64,000 nt of DNA from the NCBI RefSeq assembly GCF_014695585.1, contig NZ_JACJON010000028.1, forward strand, positions 1 to 64,000, in the 5' to 3' direction. The position numbers were made by a program, and so were the translations under genes. Below the pieces are notes generated by a model. That model was not told the origin of the DNA, did no database searches, and saw nothing but the letters and a program-made list of their open reading frames with translations. Positions 35,006-42,527 of the stretch are shown in pieces (position 1 is the stretch's first letter; every line of letters begins with the position of its first letter). The stretch is from Microcoleus sp. FACHB-831 (GTDB taxonomy: Bacteria; Cyanobacteriota; Cyanobacteriia; Cyanobacteriales; FACHB-T130).

Positions 35006-35874
35006 ATAGATTTAATTTGTGGTAAACAAATAATATTCTGAAATTTGTCTAGCTCATCAGGTATTATAGAGCGAGTTATACCATTACGAATAATTAAGTC
35101 AAAGCGATAGCCAATTTCACTGAGATAATCTAGTAAAGCTCTCGGAGGATAGCCAGCAGCTTGACAGGTTTCTTCATTCACTTCAATTAGGATAATTGGT
35201 CTAAAACGTGTGATAGTTTCTTTTGCGCCTCTTAGGGCTGCTAGTTCTGCACCTTCAATGTCTAACTTAATAACATCTACTTTGGGTATTTGATGTGATT
35301 TAATAAAATCATCTAAGCAAATAATTTTTATAGTTTCAAAAGCCCTGGAGCAAGACTTAGTTATATATATACTGTGTAAACCTTCATTTTTAGTTCCATC
35401 TTCAAAACGTTCATCTCTGCTATAAATAGTAATGTGTGTATCACTGTCGCCTAGCCCTTGATTAATCAAAGTAACATTATTAAAGCCATTTTGTTTAACA
35501 TTACGTTCCAGTTTTTCAAAAAAAATTGATACAGGTTCAAAAGCAATTACGTGTCCTTCGGTTAGGCGCTTTGCAGCAAACACAGTAAATTCGCCATGAT
35601 TAGCACCAACATCGAGAAAAATCATGTCGGGGTTAAGTATACGATCCAGTAAATTTAGCTGATCTCCTGAGTAAAAACCTTTCCAAAAAATTTGGCTCCC
35701 CATGTGTTCGTCTAACGCACAGTAAAATGCAAGACTATTATCAAAGTCATCAACTAAAATGTTTTTTTGATAGTGAGAATAATATTTTCTAATACCTTCG
35801 GCAATACGAGCAAGCCCGCGATACTTATATGCTATTTTTGTTATTTTTCTCAATTGCAGGAGCAAGTAATTCAT
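35002..35874 (-). CDS. FkbM family methyltransferase
   Basis: A 290-residue member of the FkbM family, which methylates hydroxyls on sugars and polyketides. Motif I is MIFLDVGANHGEFTVFA (about 83-99), AFEPV is the acidic SAM contact and VIKLDIEGAELAALRGA (about 205-221) is the diagnostic FkbM segment. The gene overlaps the next by ATGA and follows the flippase gene by 1 base. It is the first methyltransferase in the unit by transcription order. The start is ATG 35874. Confidence 0.9.
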   Translation of the reverse strand: MNYLLLQLRKITKIAYKYRGLARIAEGIRKYYSHYQKNILVDDFDNSLAFYCALDEHMGSQIFWKGFYSGDQLNLLDRILNPDMIFLDVGANHGEFTVFAAKRLTEGHVIAFEPVSIFFEKLERNVKQNGFNNVTLINQGLGDSDTHITIYSRDERFEDGTKNEGLHSIYITKSCSRAFETIKIICLDDFIKSHQIPKVDVIKLDIEGAELAALRGAKETITRFRPIILIEVNEETCQAAGYPPRALLDYLSEIGYRFDLIIRNGITRSIIPDELDKFQNIICLPQIKSI

Positions 35875-35875
35875 T

Positions 35876-37234
35876 TTATTTATTTTGCCAATTATGGTGC
35901 AGGAATAAACTTAATAATAAAAGGGAGAGAATGTAAACGCAAGTTGTAGATAAAGCAATCCCTGGGAGGCCGAACCATTGAACAAACAGATAATTTAGTA
36001 TGATGTTAGTCAAAAGATTAAACCCAGCAGCCCAAGACAAAATATAGCTTTTCCGCAGCGATAGAATTAAATGTGCAATTAGAACTCCCGCTACATAAAA
36101 AGGTATCTGGCAAGCATAAAAAGCTTGTATGCGAGCTACAACAGGGACACTTTCGATTGTAAAAGATCCCCTTTGTAAAAGTACTTGAATAATAGTTTCC
36201 GAATAAAAGACAAAAAATAATGTTAATGGTATTGTTACCGCAAATACTAAAAATATATAGCGCTTCAATGTATCGCGCACTCCCGCCCAATCGTCACAAG
36301 CAACCATTTTGGCGAAATAGGGAATTATAGCAGTAGCTAATGCTGTACTGGTTAGACCTAATGGAAAAGCAATTACTTTGCTACCGTAGTTCAGTGCTGC
36401 TACGCTTCCTGGCGACAACATCGCCGCCATTGATTGATCTACCAAAGTAGTGCTGCTCATAAAAAAAGCCCCAGCAATCATTGGGGCATATTGACCGGAT
36501 ACTTGACGCAGGCGCTCGTCAAACCCATACCACTTTGGAAGCAGTGAAATTTTTTGTCGCTTCAGGGCTATTCCCAAAAGTGTCATCTCTAATAAGGCAC
36601 CGCAGACTAACCCAGTTGCTAATGCAAAGATACCCCAAGATCGGCACGTCAGTAAAAGTATTGCACTACAGGTGGGAGTGATAATCGGCGTGAGAGCGGC
36701 TAATGCAAACCGCTCTCCCGCATTCAGTACTGCACCCCAGATAACTTGAATTCCGCTCACCATCAGAACAGGGGCAATTATCCAGAGTAAGCGATAAGTT
36801 AAATCTAACTTTTCTGGGCTGAATCCTCTAGCAATTAATGGTAGGTAAAACGGAGCAGTTACTACCATTAAAAAAGTGGCGATCGCCAGCAAACCCAAAC
36901 TCCAAACCATTACCCCAGAAAACAACCTTTGAGCCGCTTCTTTTCCTTCTTGTTCCCGCACCCTAATATATGTTGGGATCATAGCTGCATTAAAAGATCC
37001 AGCTACTACATTGATCAAAAAAGAAGGAACTAGCAAAGCAATTAAAAAAGCATCTATGTCGTCCCCAGTTCCAAACCTCCAAGCTACAATAAATTCCTTC
37101 CCAAAACTTGCCATTTTAACTACAGCCGTCCACAGCCCCACTGTAACCGCTGCACCAAAAATTTTGCGGTTGATTGAGCCGTTTGTTAGCTGCTTCCACA
37201 GACTAACTAACTTATGTAGTTGCCAACTTTTCAT
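35876..37234 (-). CDS. MurJ/MviN-type (Wzx-like) lipid-linked glycan flippase
   Basis: A 452-residue integral membrane protein with about 12-14 helices of the MOP superfamily. GSFNAAMIPTYIRVREQEGK, AQRLFSG and YGSKVIAFPLGLTSTALATA are MviN/MurJ landmarks. MurJ flips lipid II; copies inside polysaccharide clusters of cyanobacteria probably flip the glycan repeat unit in place of Wzx. No other Wzx candidate is present in the window. The open frame extends to TTG 37249; I chose ATG 37234 (MKSWQLHK). It lies 32 bp after the small secreted protein gene. Confidence 0.87.
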   Translation of the reverse strand: MKSWQLHKLVSLWKQLTNGSINRKIFGAAVTVGLWTAVVKMASFGKEFIVAWRFGTGDDIDAFLIALLVPSFLINVVAGSFNAAMIPTYIRVREQEGKEAAQRLFSGVMVWSLGLLAIATFLMVVTAPFYLPLIARGFSPEKLDLTYRLLWIIAPVLMVSGIQVIWGAVLNAGERFALAALTPIITPTCSAILLLTCRSWGIFALATGLVCGALLEMTLLGIALKRQKISLLPKWYGFDERLRQVSGQYAPMIAGAFFMSSTTLVDQSMAAMLSPGSVAALNYGSKVIAFPLGLTSTALATAIIPYFAKMVACDDWAGVRDTLKRYIFLVFAVTIPLTLFFVFYSETIIQVLLQRGSFTIESVPVVARIQAFYACQIPFYVAGVLIAHLILSLRKSYILSWAAGFNLLTNIILNYLFVQWFGLPGIALSTTCVYILSLLLLSLFLHHNWQNK

Positions 37235-37266
37235 GCTTCTTTTCAGCAACTTTAGTTACTGCAAAT

Positions 37267-37875
37267 TCACTGACCACCACCTGCTCCTAAACCTGCATTA
37301 ACCAACGCACCGAGCGCCGATTGAATTGCCGATAATTCCTCTGGAGGATTTCTCAGAAACAGCCCGTCACTACTGTCTATCAGCGCATTATAAGCTGCAA
37401 CCGCTGCTGCTAACTTAGCCGGGTTAACCCTACCACCAGCAGTCAGTCCTCGCAAGCTAGAGGACAGGGTGCGGGCTGTAGTTGCACTAGGCCCGCCAGT
37501 CGCATTAATCAAACCAGTCTCTAGCTGACTAGCACTAACATCAACATTGCCAGTAGCTGTCAGCAAGCTTGCTAAAGGCTGCCCCAACTGCGAGTTAAGC
37601 GAGAGGGCTGCTTGATTCACAGCAACCTCAACACTAGAGTTTCTGAATGCTAAATAGGTTCTTCTCCCTGCTCCAGGCGCGAAGGCTCCACCAGCAATGT
37701 CGCTTGTTGTAACGATCGGCCCCGTGATATCTGACAGGTTAGTAATTATGTTGCCCGTGATATCTGACTGGATGGCTGCTTGAGCTTGAGCCTTGGGTGC
37801 TATTGCTATAACTAATAGACAAGAACCTAAGACCAAACCAGAAGTAAGACGAAAAGGAAGATGCTTAATGTTCAT
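37267..37875 (-). CDS. Small secreted Ala/Gly/Ser-rich protein, unknown
   Basis: A 202-residue protein with a clear signal peptide (hydrophobic LTSGLVLGSCLLVIAIA, cleavage after AQA near 32). The mature part is rich in Ala, Gly, Ser, Thr and Leu, with almost no Cys, and ends GLGAGGGQ. No domain is recognised. A repeated DITG element (SDITGNIITNLSDITGPIV, about 37-55) opens the mature chain. It is the second gene of the minus-strand unit, between the SLH protein and the flippase, so an envelope or matrix role is likely. The start is ATG 37875. Confidence 0.75.
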   Translation of the reverse strand: MNIKHLPFRLTSGLVLGSCLLVIAIAPKAQAQAAIQSDITGNIITNLSDITGPIVTTSDIAGGAFAPGAGRRTYLAFRNSSVEVAVNQAALSLNSQLGQPLASLLTATGNVDVSASQLETGLINATGGPSATTARTLSSSLRGLTAGGRVNPAKLAAAVAAYNALIDSSDGLFLRNPPEELSAIQSALGALVNAGLGAGGGQ

Positions 37876-37899
37876 AACTTTAGATTCCCCACATACTGT

Positions 37900-39648
37900 T
37901 TAGAAAGAAACGCCATATCCTACCCCCAGGATAAACCGCGCACCATCACCAGCATTGCCAGTAACATCAGCAACACCAGGAGTAATAACAAGGGGTATGT
38001 TCGGGAAAGGCAGGATAGAAACGCCAAGGTTCAAATCTTGACCAGTCCAGTCGGCAATTAAGGATATCGGTTCAGCAACTCTTGCACCCACGCTACCAAA
38101 GACATTCACTGAATCTCTGCCTCTAAAAACGTCCGCTTCTGAACGAAAACGACCGCCACCAACGCCAACAGAAGCAGTTATAGAGGGTGAAAATTCTGCT
38201 GTCTCATCTGAAACGAGTGGGAAAACTTTGCTGATGACACCATAAACGCTGCTATATTCCGGGTCAGGATGACCCCAAGTATCAAAATTCTCTACTCCAA
38301 CCGCTACGCCTATGTCACTTGGTAACAAACGGTGAACTTTGAAGCTAACGCCGCCATTCTTGCCAAAACCTGTGCGGAAGGTGGAGTAAGAAGTAACTGT
38401 TGCCTCGAAACCAAGGGCTTTCCTTGCATCGCCTACACCCAAACCAGCGGCTACAGCGCCATCCGACTTACCTGTATAGCGGGTTCTGCCTTGATAAGTG
38501 CCTCCCACATAGATGGCATTGCGATCCGCTCCGAAGCCTGTAGGGGTGCTAAGACTGGATGCACCGCCAACTATGCGCCTCACCCGCTGTACTACTGGCG
38601 GCGATGGCAGTCGCAACCGCTGTCGCACAGATTCAATGGGTTCGGGCGCCGGACTTGGTTGTTGGGCGACTGGCGGTTGATAGCCAACAATATATTGGGC
38701 TGCTATGTCATTTGCATTTAGCGCTGGTGCCGTACCTGCTTTTACCAAAGCCTGATATATAAACGCTGCCAGATCAGCCCTGGTAGCTATTCGGTTGGGA
38801 CTTAATAAATTTACGCTGGGATAGTTGACAACAATCTGATTTTCCGCAGCCGCCGCAATTTGATTGAGGGCGTAGCCAGGAATTTCGTTGGCATCCTGAA
38901 AGAAGTTGTTGAGATTTGCTGCTGTTGTAGATGTTGGGTTTAGGTTGAGTCCAGTAACTAAAGAAACCAATACTTGAACGCGGGGGATGTTTTGGTTAGG
39001 GCTAAAGATTCTATTGGGATATCCCTCTAAAAATCCTGTTTGATAAGCTTCTTGAATTGCTGTGTAACCCCAGTAATTGGCAGGCACGTCGGCAAACTGG
39101 ACTGCCTCGCGAATGGGAGCTTTTCTGAAAGCCTTGCGAATCATTGCCGCAAACTGCGATCGCGTTACTGGTTCATCAGGGCGAAAGGTGCCATCAGGAA
39201 AACCTTTAATAATATCTCCGGCTGCTAGCGCCTCGATAAAAGTCCGCGCCCAGTTTCCCTGTATGTCCCGGAAGGTTGTGCCTTGAGCCACTTGGATTGG
39301 CGGCTTAATATTTTTCTGTTGCGCGACGTTTCGTGTCGGTTTAGCTGTACTGACAGCTTTGGCAGATTTTTGGGTTGTTGTAGGTGCAGTAGATGGCTTT
39401 TGCGTACAGGATGCTTTTAAACACAAATGTTCAGCCCCCAACAGGTTTGACAGCATTGATTTACCAACTGAGCCGCTTCCCTTCATAGGTGCTGTTGTTT
39501 TTGCATTAGATGTGGTCGTACTAGCTACACCCAATCCTGCGCTATTGACTGCGGCAAAGCCCGCGATCGCGCTAATTAACATCACTTTACTAAGGCAAAT
39601 TTTTCGCTTTGATTGATAGAAACGACCCCTAAATTTCCCTGGCATCAT
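37900..39648 (-). CDS. S-layer homology (SLH) domain envelope protein
   Basis: A 582-residue protein with an N-terminal signal or anchor (LSKVMLISAIAGFAAV, about 19-34), a Thr/Ser/Lys-rich linker, then three SLH units (about 125-185, 190-255 and 260-325; FRDIQGNWARTFIEAL, FPDGTFRPDEPVTRSQFAAM). SLH domains bind secondary cell-wall polymer on peptidoglycan. After a Pro-rich stretch, the C-terminal 220 residues are Gly-rich alternating strands ending VGYGVSF, like an outer-membrane beta-barrel with an aromatic last residue. This fits a cyanobacterial outer-membrane protein tied to peptidoglycan, but it is shorter than typical OprB-type porins. It is the first gene of the polysaccharide unit, divergent from the export gene. 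The start is ATG 39648. Confidence 0.85.
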   Translation of the reverse strand: MMPGKFRGRFYQSKRKICLSKVMLISAIAGFAAVNSAGLGVASTTTSNAKTTAPMKGSGSVGKSMLSNLLGAEHLCLKASCTQKPSTAPTTTQKSAKAVSTAKPTRNVAQQKNIKPPIQVAQGTTFRDIQGNWARTFIEALAAGDIIKGFPDGTFRPDEPVTRSQFAAMIRKAFRKAPIREAVQFADVPANYWGYTAIQEAYQTGFLEGYPNRIFSPNQNIPRVQVLVSLVTGLNLNPTSTTAANLNNFFQDANEIPGYALNQIAAAAENQIVVNYPSVNLLSPNRIATRADLAAFIYQALVKAGTAPALNANDIAAQYIVGYQPPVAQQPSPAPEPIESVRQRLRLPSPPVVQRVRRIVGGASSLSTPTGFGADRNAIYVGGTYQGRTRYTGKSDGAVAAGLGVGDARKALGFEATVTSYSTFRTGFGKNGGVSFKVHRLLPSDIGVAVGVENFDTWGHPDPEYSSVYGVISKVFPLVSDETAEFSPSITASVGVGGGRFRSEADVFRGRDSVNVFGSVGARVAEPISLIADWTGQDLNLGVSILPFPNIPLVITPGVADVTGNAGDGARFILGVGYGVSF

Positions 39649-39854
39649 AAATTTCTCACTCCTCCACTCTCGCCCAGTTTAACGGACACCTATAAATTAC
39701 ATCGAATCTACTCTGCGGCGATCGCTCTTATATAAAATCCACTTTTAACGTTGCGGCAAAATATGCCTAATTTTATATGGACTAGATTGAACAATTGTGC
39801 AATAGTGCTAATCTTAGCGGAACAAGAATTTGTAACATATTCAATCGTTTCTAT
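39649..39854. promoter_or_regulatory. Divergent promoter region of the polysaccharide locus
   Basis: The 206-bp gap between the SLH gene (minus) and the SLBB export gene (plus) must hold promoters for both large units. It is AT-rich in its right half, includes one HIP1-type site near 39718, and a TTATAT-like box near 39729-39735. I cannot assign exact start sites. It is the natural place for joint control. Confidence 0.45.
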
Positions 39855-42341
39855 ATGAAAGGTGCCAGTTTTTCCAGACGCCTAACTCGACCCGTTGCGG
39901 GTTTCACTTTGCTGGCATACGTGGCTCTTGCACACCCAGCGCCCCTTTTAGCGCAAAGGCGTGTGCCTGCTGCTGCGCCAAGATCCTCAGAAGCAGCATA
40001 TACGTTAGGAGGGGGCGATCGCATCCGTCTGGATATATTTAACGTTCCTGAATACGCTGGCGAATATCAAGTCCTAGTCGATGGCACTCTCAACCTGCCC
40101 GTTATCGGCAGCGTCATAGTCCGGGGAATGACAATCGCACAAGCGACAAGGATGATTTCTGCCAAATACGCTCCCTACGTCAGACGCCCCATTGTCACCC
40201 TGAGTCTGGTAGCTGCTCGTCCGCTAAAAATCGGCGTCTCTGGCGAAGTAAATCGCCCCGGCTCTTACAGCATCCCCCTAGCTGAAGGCAGGCAATTTCC
40301 TTCAGTAACTCAGGCTGTTACCCTAGCTGGGGGAACCACTCAATCGGCAAACGTCCGCGCCGTGCAGATCCGTCGCAGGCAATCCAACGGTCGCCAGCAA
40401 ACTATTAATGTAAATCTCTCGCAGTTGCTACAAACTGGCAGTCTCGCTCCAGACATCACTTTGCGGGATGGAGACACAGTTTTTATTCCCACGCTAACAG
40501 CTATAAATCCAGCGCGATCGCGCGAACTGGCAACGGCTAGCTTTGCCGGACAGCCAACCGCGCCCCTTAAAATTGCCGTTGTGGGTGAAGTTTCTCGTCC
40601 CGGCCCCTACACTGTAGCGCCGGATACCAGCACCCCCGAAAGACCTGCCAAGGCACCAACCTTGACGCGGGCAATTCAAGTCGCAGGCGGTATCACGCCT
40701 AGCGCTGATATTCGCAACGTCCAGATCCGGCGTCCCAGCAAATCTGGTAGGTTGCAAGCGATCGCTGTCAACTTGTCCCAACTCCTGCGAGCAGGGGACC
40801 TTACTCAAGACATCACTTTGCAGGATGGAGACACGGTTTTTATTCCCACAGCTAGGAACATCAGCCCTGCTGAGTCTAACGAACTGGCATCCGCTAGCTT
40901 TGCCGCCGATAGAACCCAGCCGCTTAACTTAATCGTGGTGGGTGAAGTGTCGCGTCCCGGCCCATACACATTAGCGCCAGATAATAACGGCAACGGGGAT
41001 AAACCGACCAAGCCACCAACCTTAACGCGGGCGATTCAAGTAGCGGGAGGGATTACCCCTAGTGCCGATATTCGCAACGTCCAGATCCGCCGCGCTACAA
41101 GATCCGGCGCAGTTCGGTCTATGAGCGTCAACCTGTCGCAACTCTTGCGGGCAGGCGATCGCACTCAAGACGTGCTGTTGCAAGATGGAGACACGATTTT
41201 TATTCCCACAGCTAATAGCATCAGCCCCGCTGAGTCCAACGAGCTGGCATCTGCTAGCTTTGCCGCCGAGAGGAGCGGGCCGCTTAAAATTGCTGTTGTG
41301 GGTGAAGTATCTCGGCCAGGGCCGCATACAGTAGCACCAGAAAGCACCAGTCCGGATAAACCAACTAAGCCACCAACGTTGACACGAGCGATTCAAGTAG
41401 CAGGCGGAATTACACCTAGCGCAGATATTCGCAACATCCAGATCCGCCGCCCTACCAGAAATGGCTCGACCCAAGCGATCGCTGTTAACCTGTGGCAACT
41501 TTTGCGTCAAGGCGATATCACTCAAGACCTTATTTTGCAGGATGGAGACACTGTTTTTATTCCTACAGCGCAAAATATCAGTTCGTCTGAGGCTCGTCAA
41601 CTGGCAGCACTCAGCTTTGCCGCAGATAAAACCCAGCCGCTTAGTATTGCCGTAGTGGGTGAAGTGTCCCGTCCGGGGCCGTACACAGTAGCAGCAGCAG
41701 ACAATCCCAACACACCAGATCAAGGTGGTAAGGCGCCAACATTGACGCGGGCAATTCAACTTGCAGGGGGCATTACAGCAAATGCAGATATTCGTCAGAT
41801 ACAAGTGCGTAGAGCCACCAGAAATGGAGACGAAAAAGCGATCGCTGTTAATTTGTGGCAGCTATTGCAAGAAGGCGACTTAACTCAAGATATTATCTTG
41901 CAGGAGGGAGATACGATTTCGGTACCAACGGCAACAAATCTCAACGCCGCCGAGGCAACACAACTGGCTACCTCTAGCTTTTCTCCCGATAAAATTAGAG
42001 TGAATGTGGTAGGCGAAGTACAAAAACCGGGGACAGTCGAAGTGCCACCCAACACTCCTTTAAATCAAGCGCTGCTAGCATCTGGCAGCTTTAACAATCG
42101 CGCCCGCCGGAGGTCGGTTGACCTGATTCGTCTCAACCCCAACGGTACAGTTTCCAAACGCCCGGTGCAGGTTGATTTTACTCAAGGAATTAATGAAAAG
42201 AACAATCCCACCCTACGCAATAACGACGTTATAGTTGTAGGTCGCTCAAATATCGCCACCATATCGGACACTGTAGGTACGGTGCTTAGTCCTGTGGGGG
42301 GGATTTTCTCGTTGTTCAACTTCTTTAGAATCTTTAATTAG
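39855..42341 (+). CDS. Polysaccharide export outer-membrane protein (Wza-like) with tandem SLBB domains
   Basis: An 828-residue protein with a signal peptide (about 10-35, ending LLAQ), a poly-export domain (about 45-120, YTLGGGDRIRLDIFNVPEY), and about six SLBB (soluble ligand binding beta-grasp) units of about 119 residues (starting near 123, 236, 355, 475, 594 and 714). The middle four are nearly identical (VVGEVSRPGPYTVAP, TLTRAIQVAGGITPSADIR, QDGDTVFIPT). E. coli Wza has two, so this is long. It forms the outer-membrane/periplasmic exit channel. A hydrophobic C-terminus (GGIFSLFNFFRIF) may be the membrane helix. The start ATG 39855 precedes the signal peptide; a TTG 39795 start is less likely. 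Followed by the BY-kinase. Confidence 0.92.
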   Translation: MKGASFSRRLTRPVAGFTLLAYVALAHPAPLLAQRRVPAAAPRSSEAAYTLGGGDRIRLDIFNVPEYAGEYQVLVDGTLNLPVIGSVIVRGMTIAQATRMISAKYAPYVRRPIVTLSLVAARPLKIGVSGEVNRPGSYSIPLAEGRQFPSVTQAVTLAGGTTQSANVRAVQIRRRQSNGRQQTINVNLSQLLQTGSLAPDITLRDGDTVFIPTLTAINPARSRELATASFAGQPTAPLKIAVVGEVSRPGPYTVAPDTSTPERPAKAPTLTRAIQVAGGITPSADIRNVQIRRPSKSGRLQAIAVNLSQLLRAGDLTQDITLQDGDTVFIPTARNISPAESNELASASFAADRTQPLNLIVVGEVSRPGPYTLAPDNNGNGDKPTKPPTLTRAIQVAGGITPSADIRNVQIRRATRSGAVRSMSVNLSQLLRAGDRTQDVLLQDGDTIFIPTANSISPAESNELASASFAAERSGPLKIAVVGEVSRPGPHTVAPESTSPDKPTKPPTLTRAIQVAGGITPSADIRNIQIRRPTRNGSTQAIAVNLWQLLRQGDITQDLILQDGDTVFIPTAQNISSSEARQLAALSFAADKTQPLSIAVVGEVSRPGPYTVAAADNPNTPDQGGKAPTLTRAIQLAGGITANADIRQIQVRRATRNGDEKAIAVNLWQLLQEGDLTQDIILQEGDTISVPTATNLNAAEATQLATSSFSPDKIRVNVVGEVQKPGTVEVPPNTPLNQALLASGSFNNRARRRSVDLIRLNPNGTVSKRPVQVDFTQGINEKNNPTLRNNDVIVVGRSNIATISDTVGTVLSPVGGIFSLFNFFRIFN

Positions 42342-42442
42342 AAACTGGCCATACTAAGTGTATAGAGCCTCGGTAGATTCGAGCCAAACAGACAAGCGCG
42401 ATCGCCAGCTATCATGGGTGTCCTATTACAGAATGAGGCAAG

Positions 42443-42484
42443 GGTTCGTAAGTTAGGGAATAGCTACCCCATAACCTACGAACC
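42443..42484. other. Strong hairpin between export gene and BY-kinase gene
   Basis: GGTTCGTA (42443-42450) pairs exactly with TACGAACC (42477-42484), and the inner parts AGTTAGGG and CCCCATAACC pair further around loop AATAGCTA. No T tract follows, so it may be an mRNA processing or stability element setting different levels of the two proteins, not a simple terminator. Confidence 0.55.
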
Positions 42485-42527
42485 GGGCGCTGTTGATTAA
42501 CAGAATATATAAGAACCAGGGGGAAAA

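Noticed and set aside
39795-39854. Longer SLBB exporter starting at TTG 39795
   Set aside because: It would put 20 mostly polar residues before the signal peptide; ATG 39855 places the basic residues and hydrophobic core correctly.
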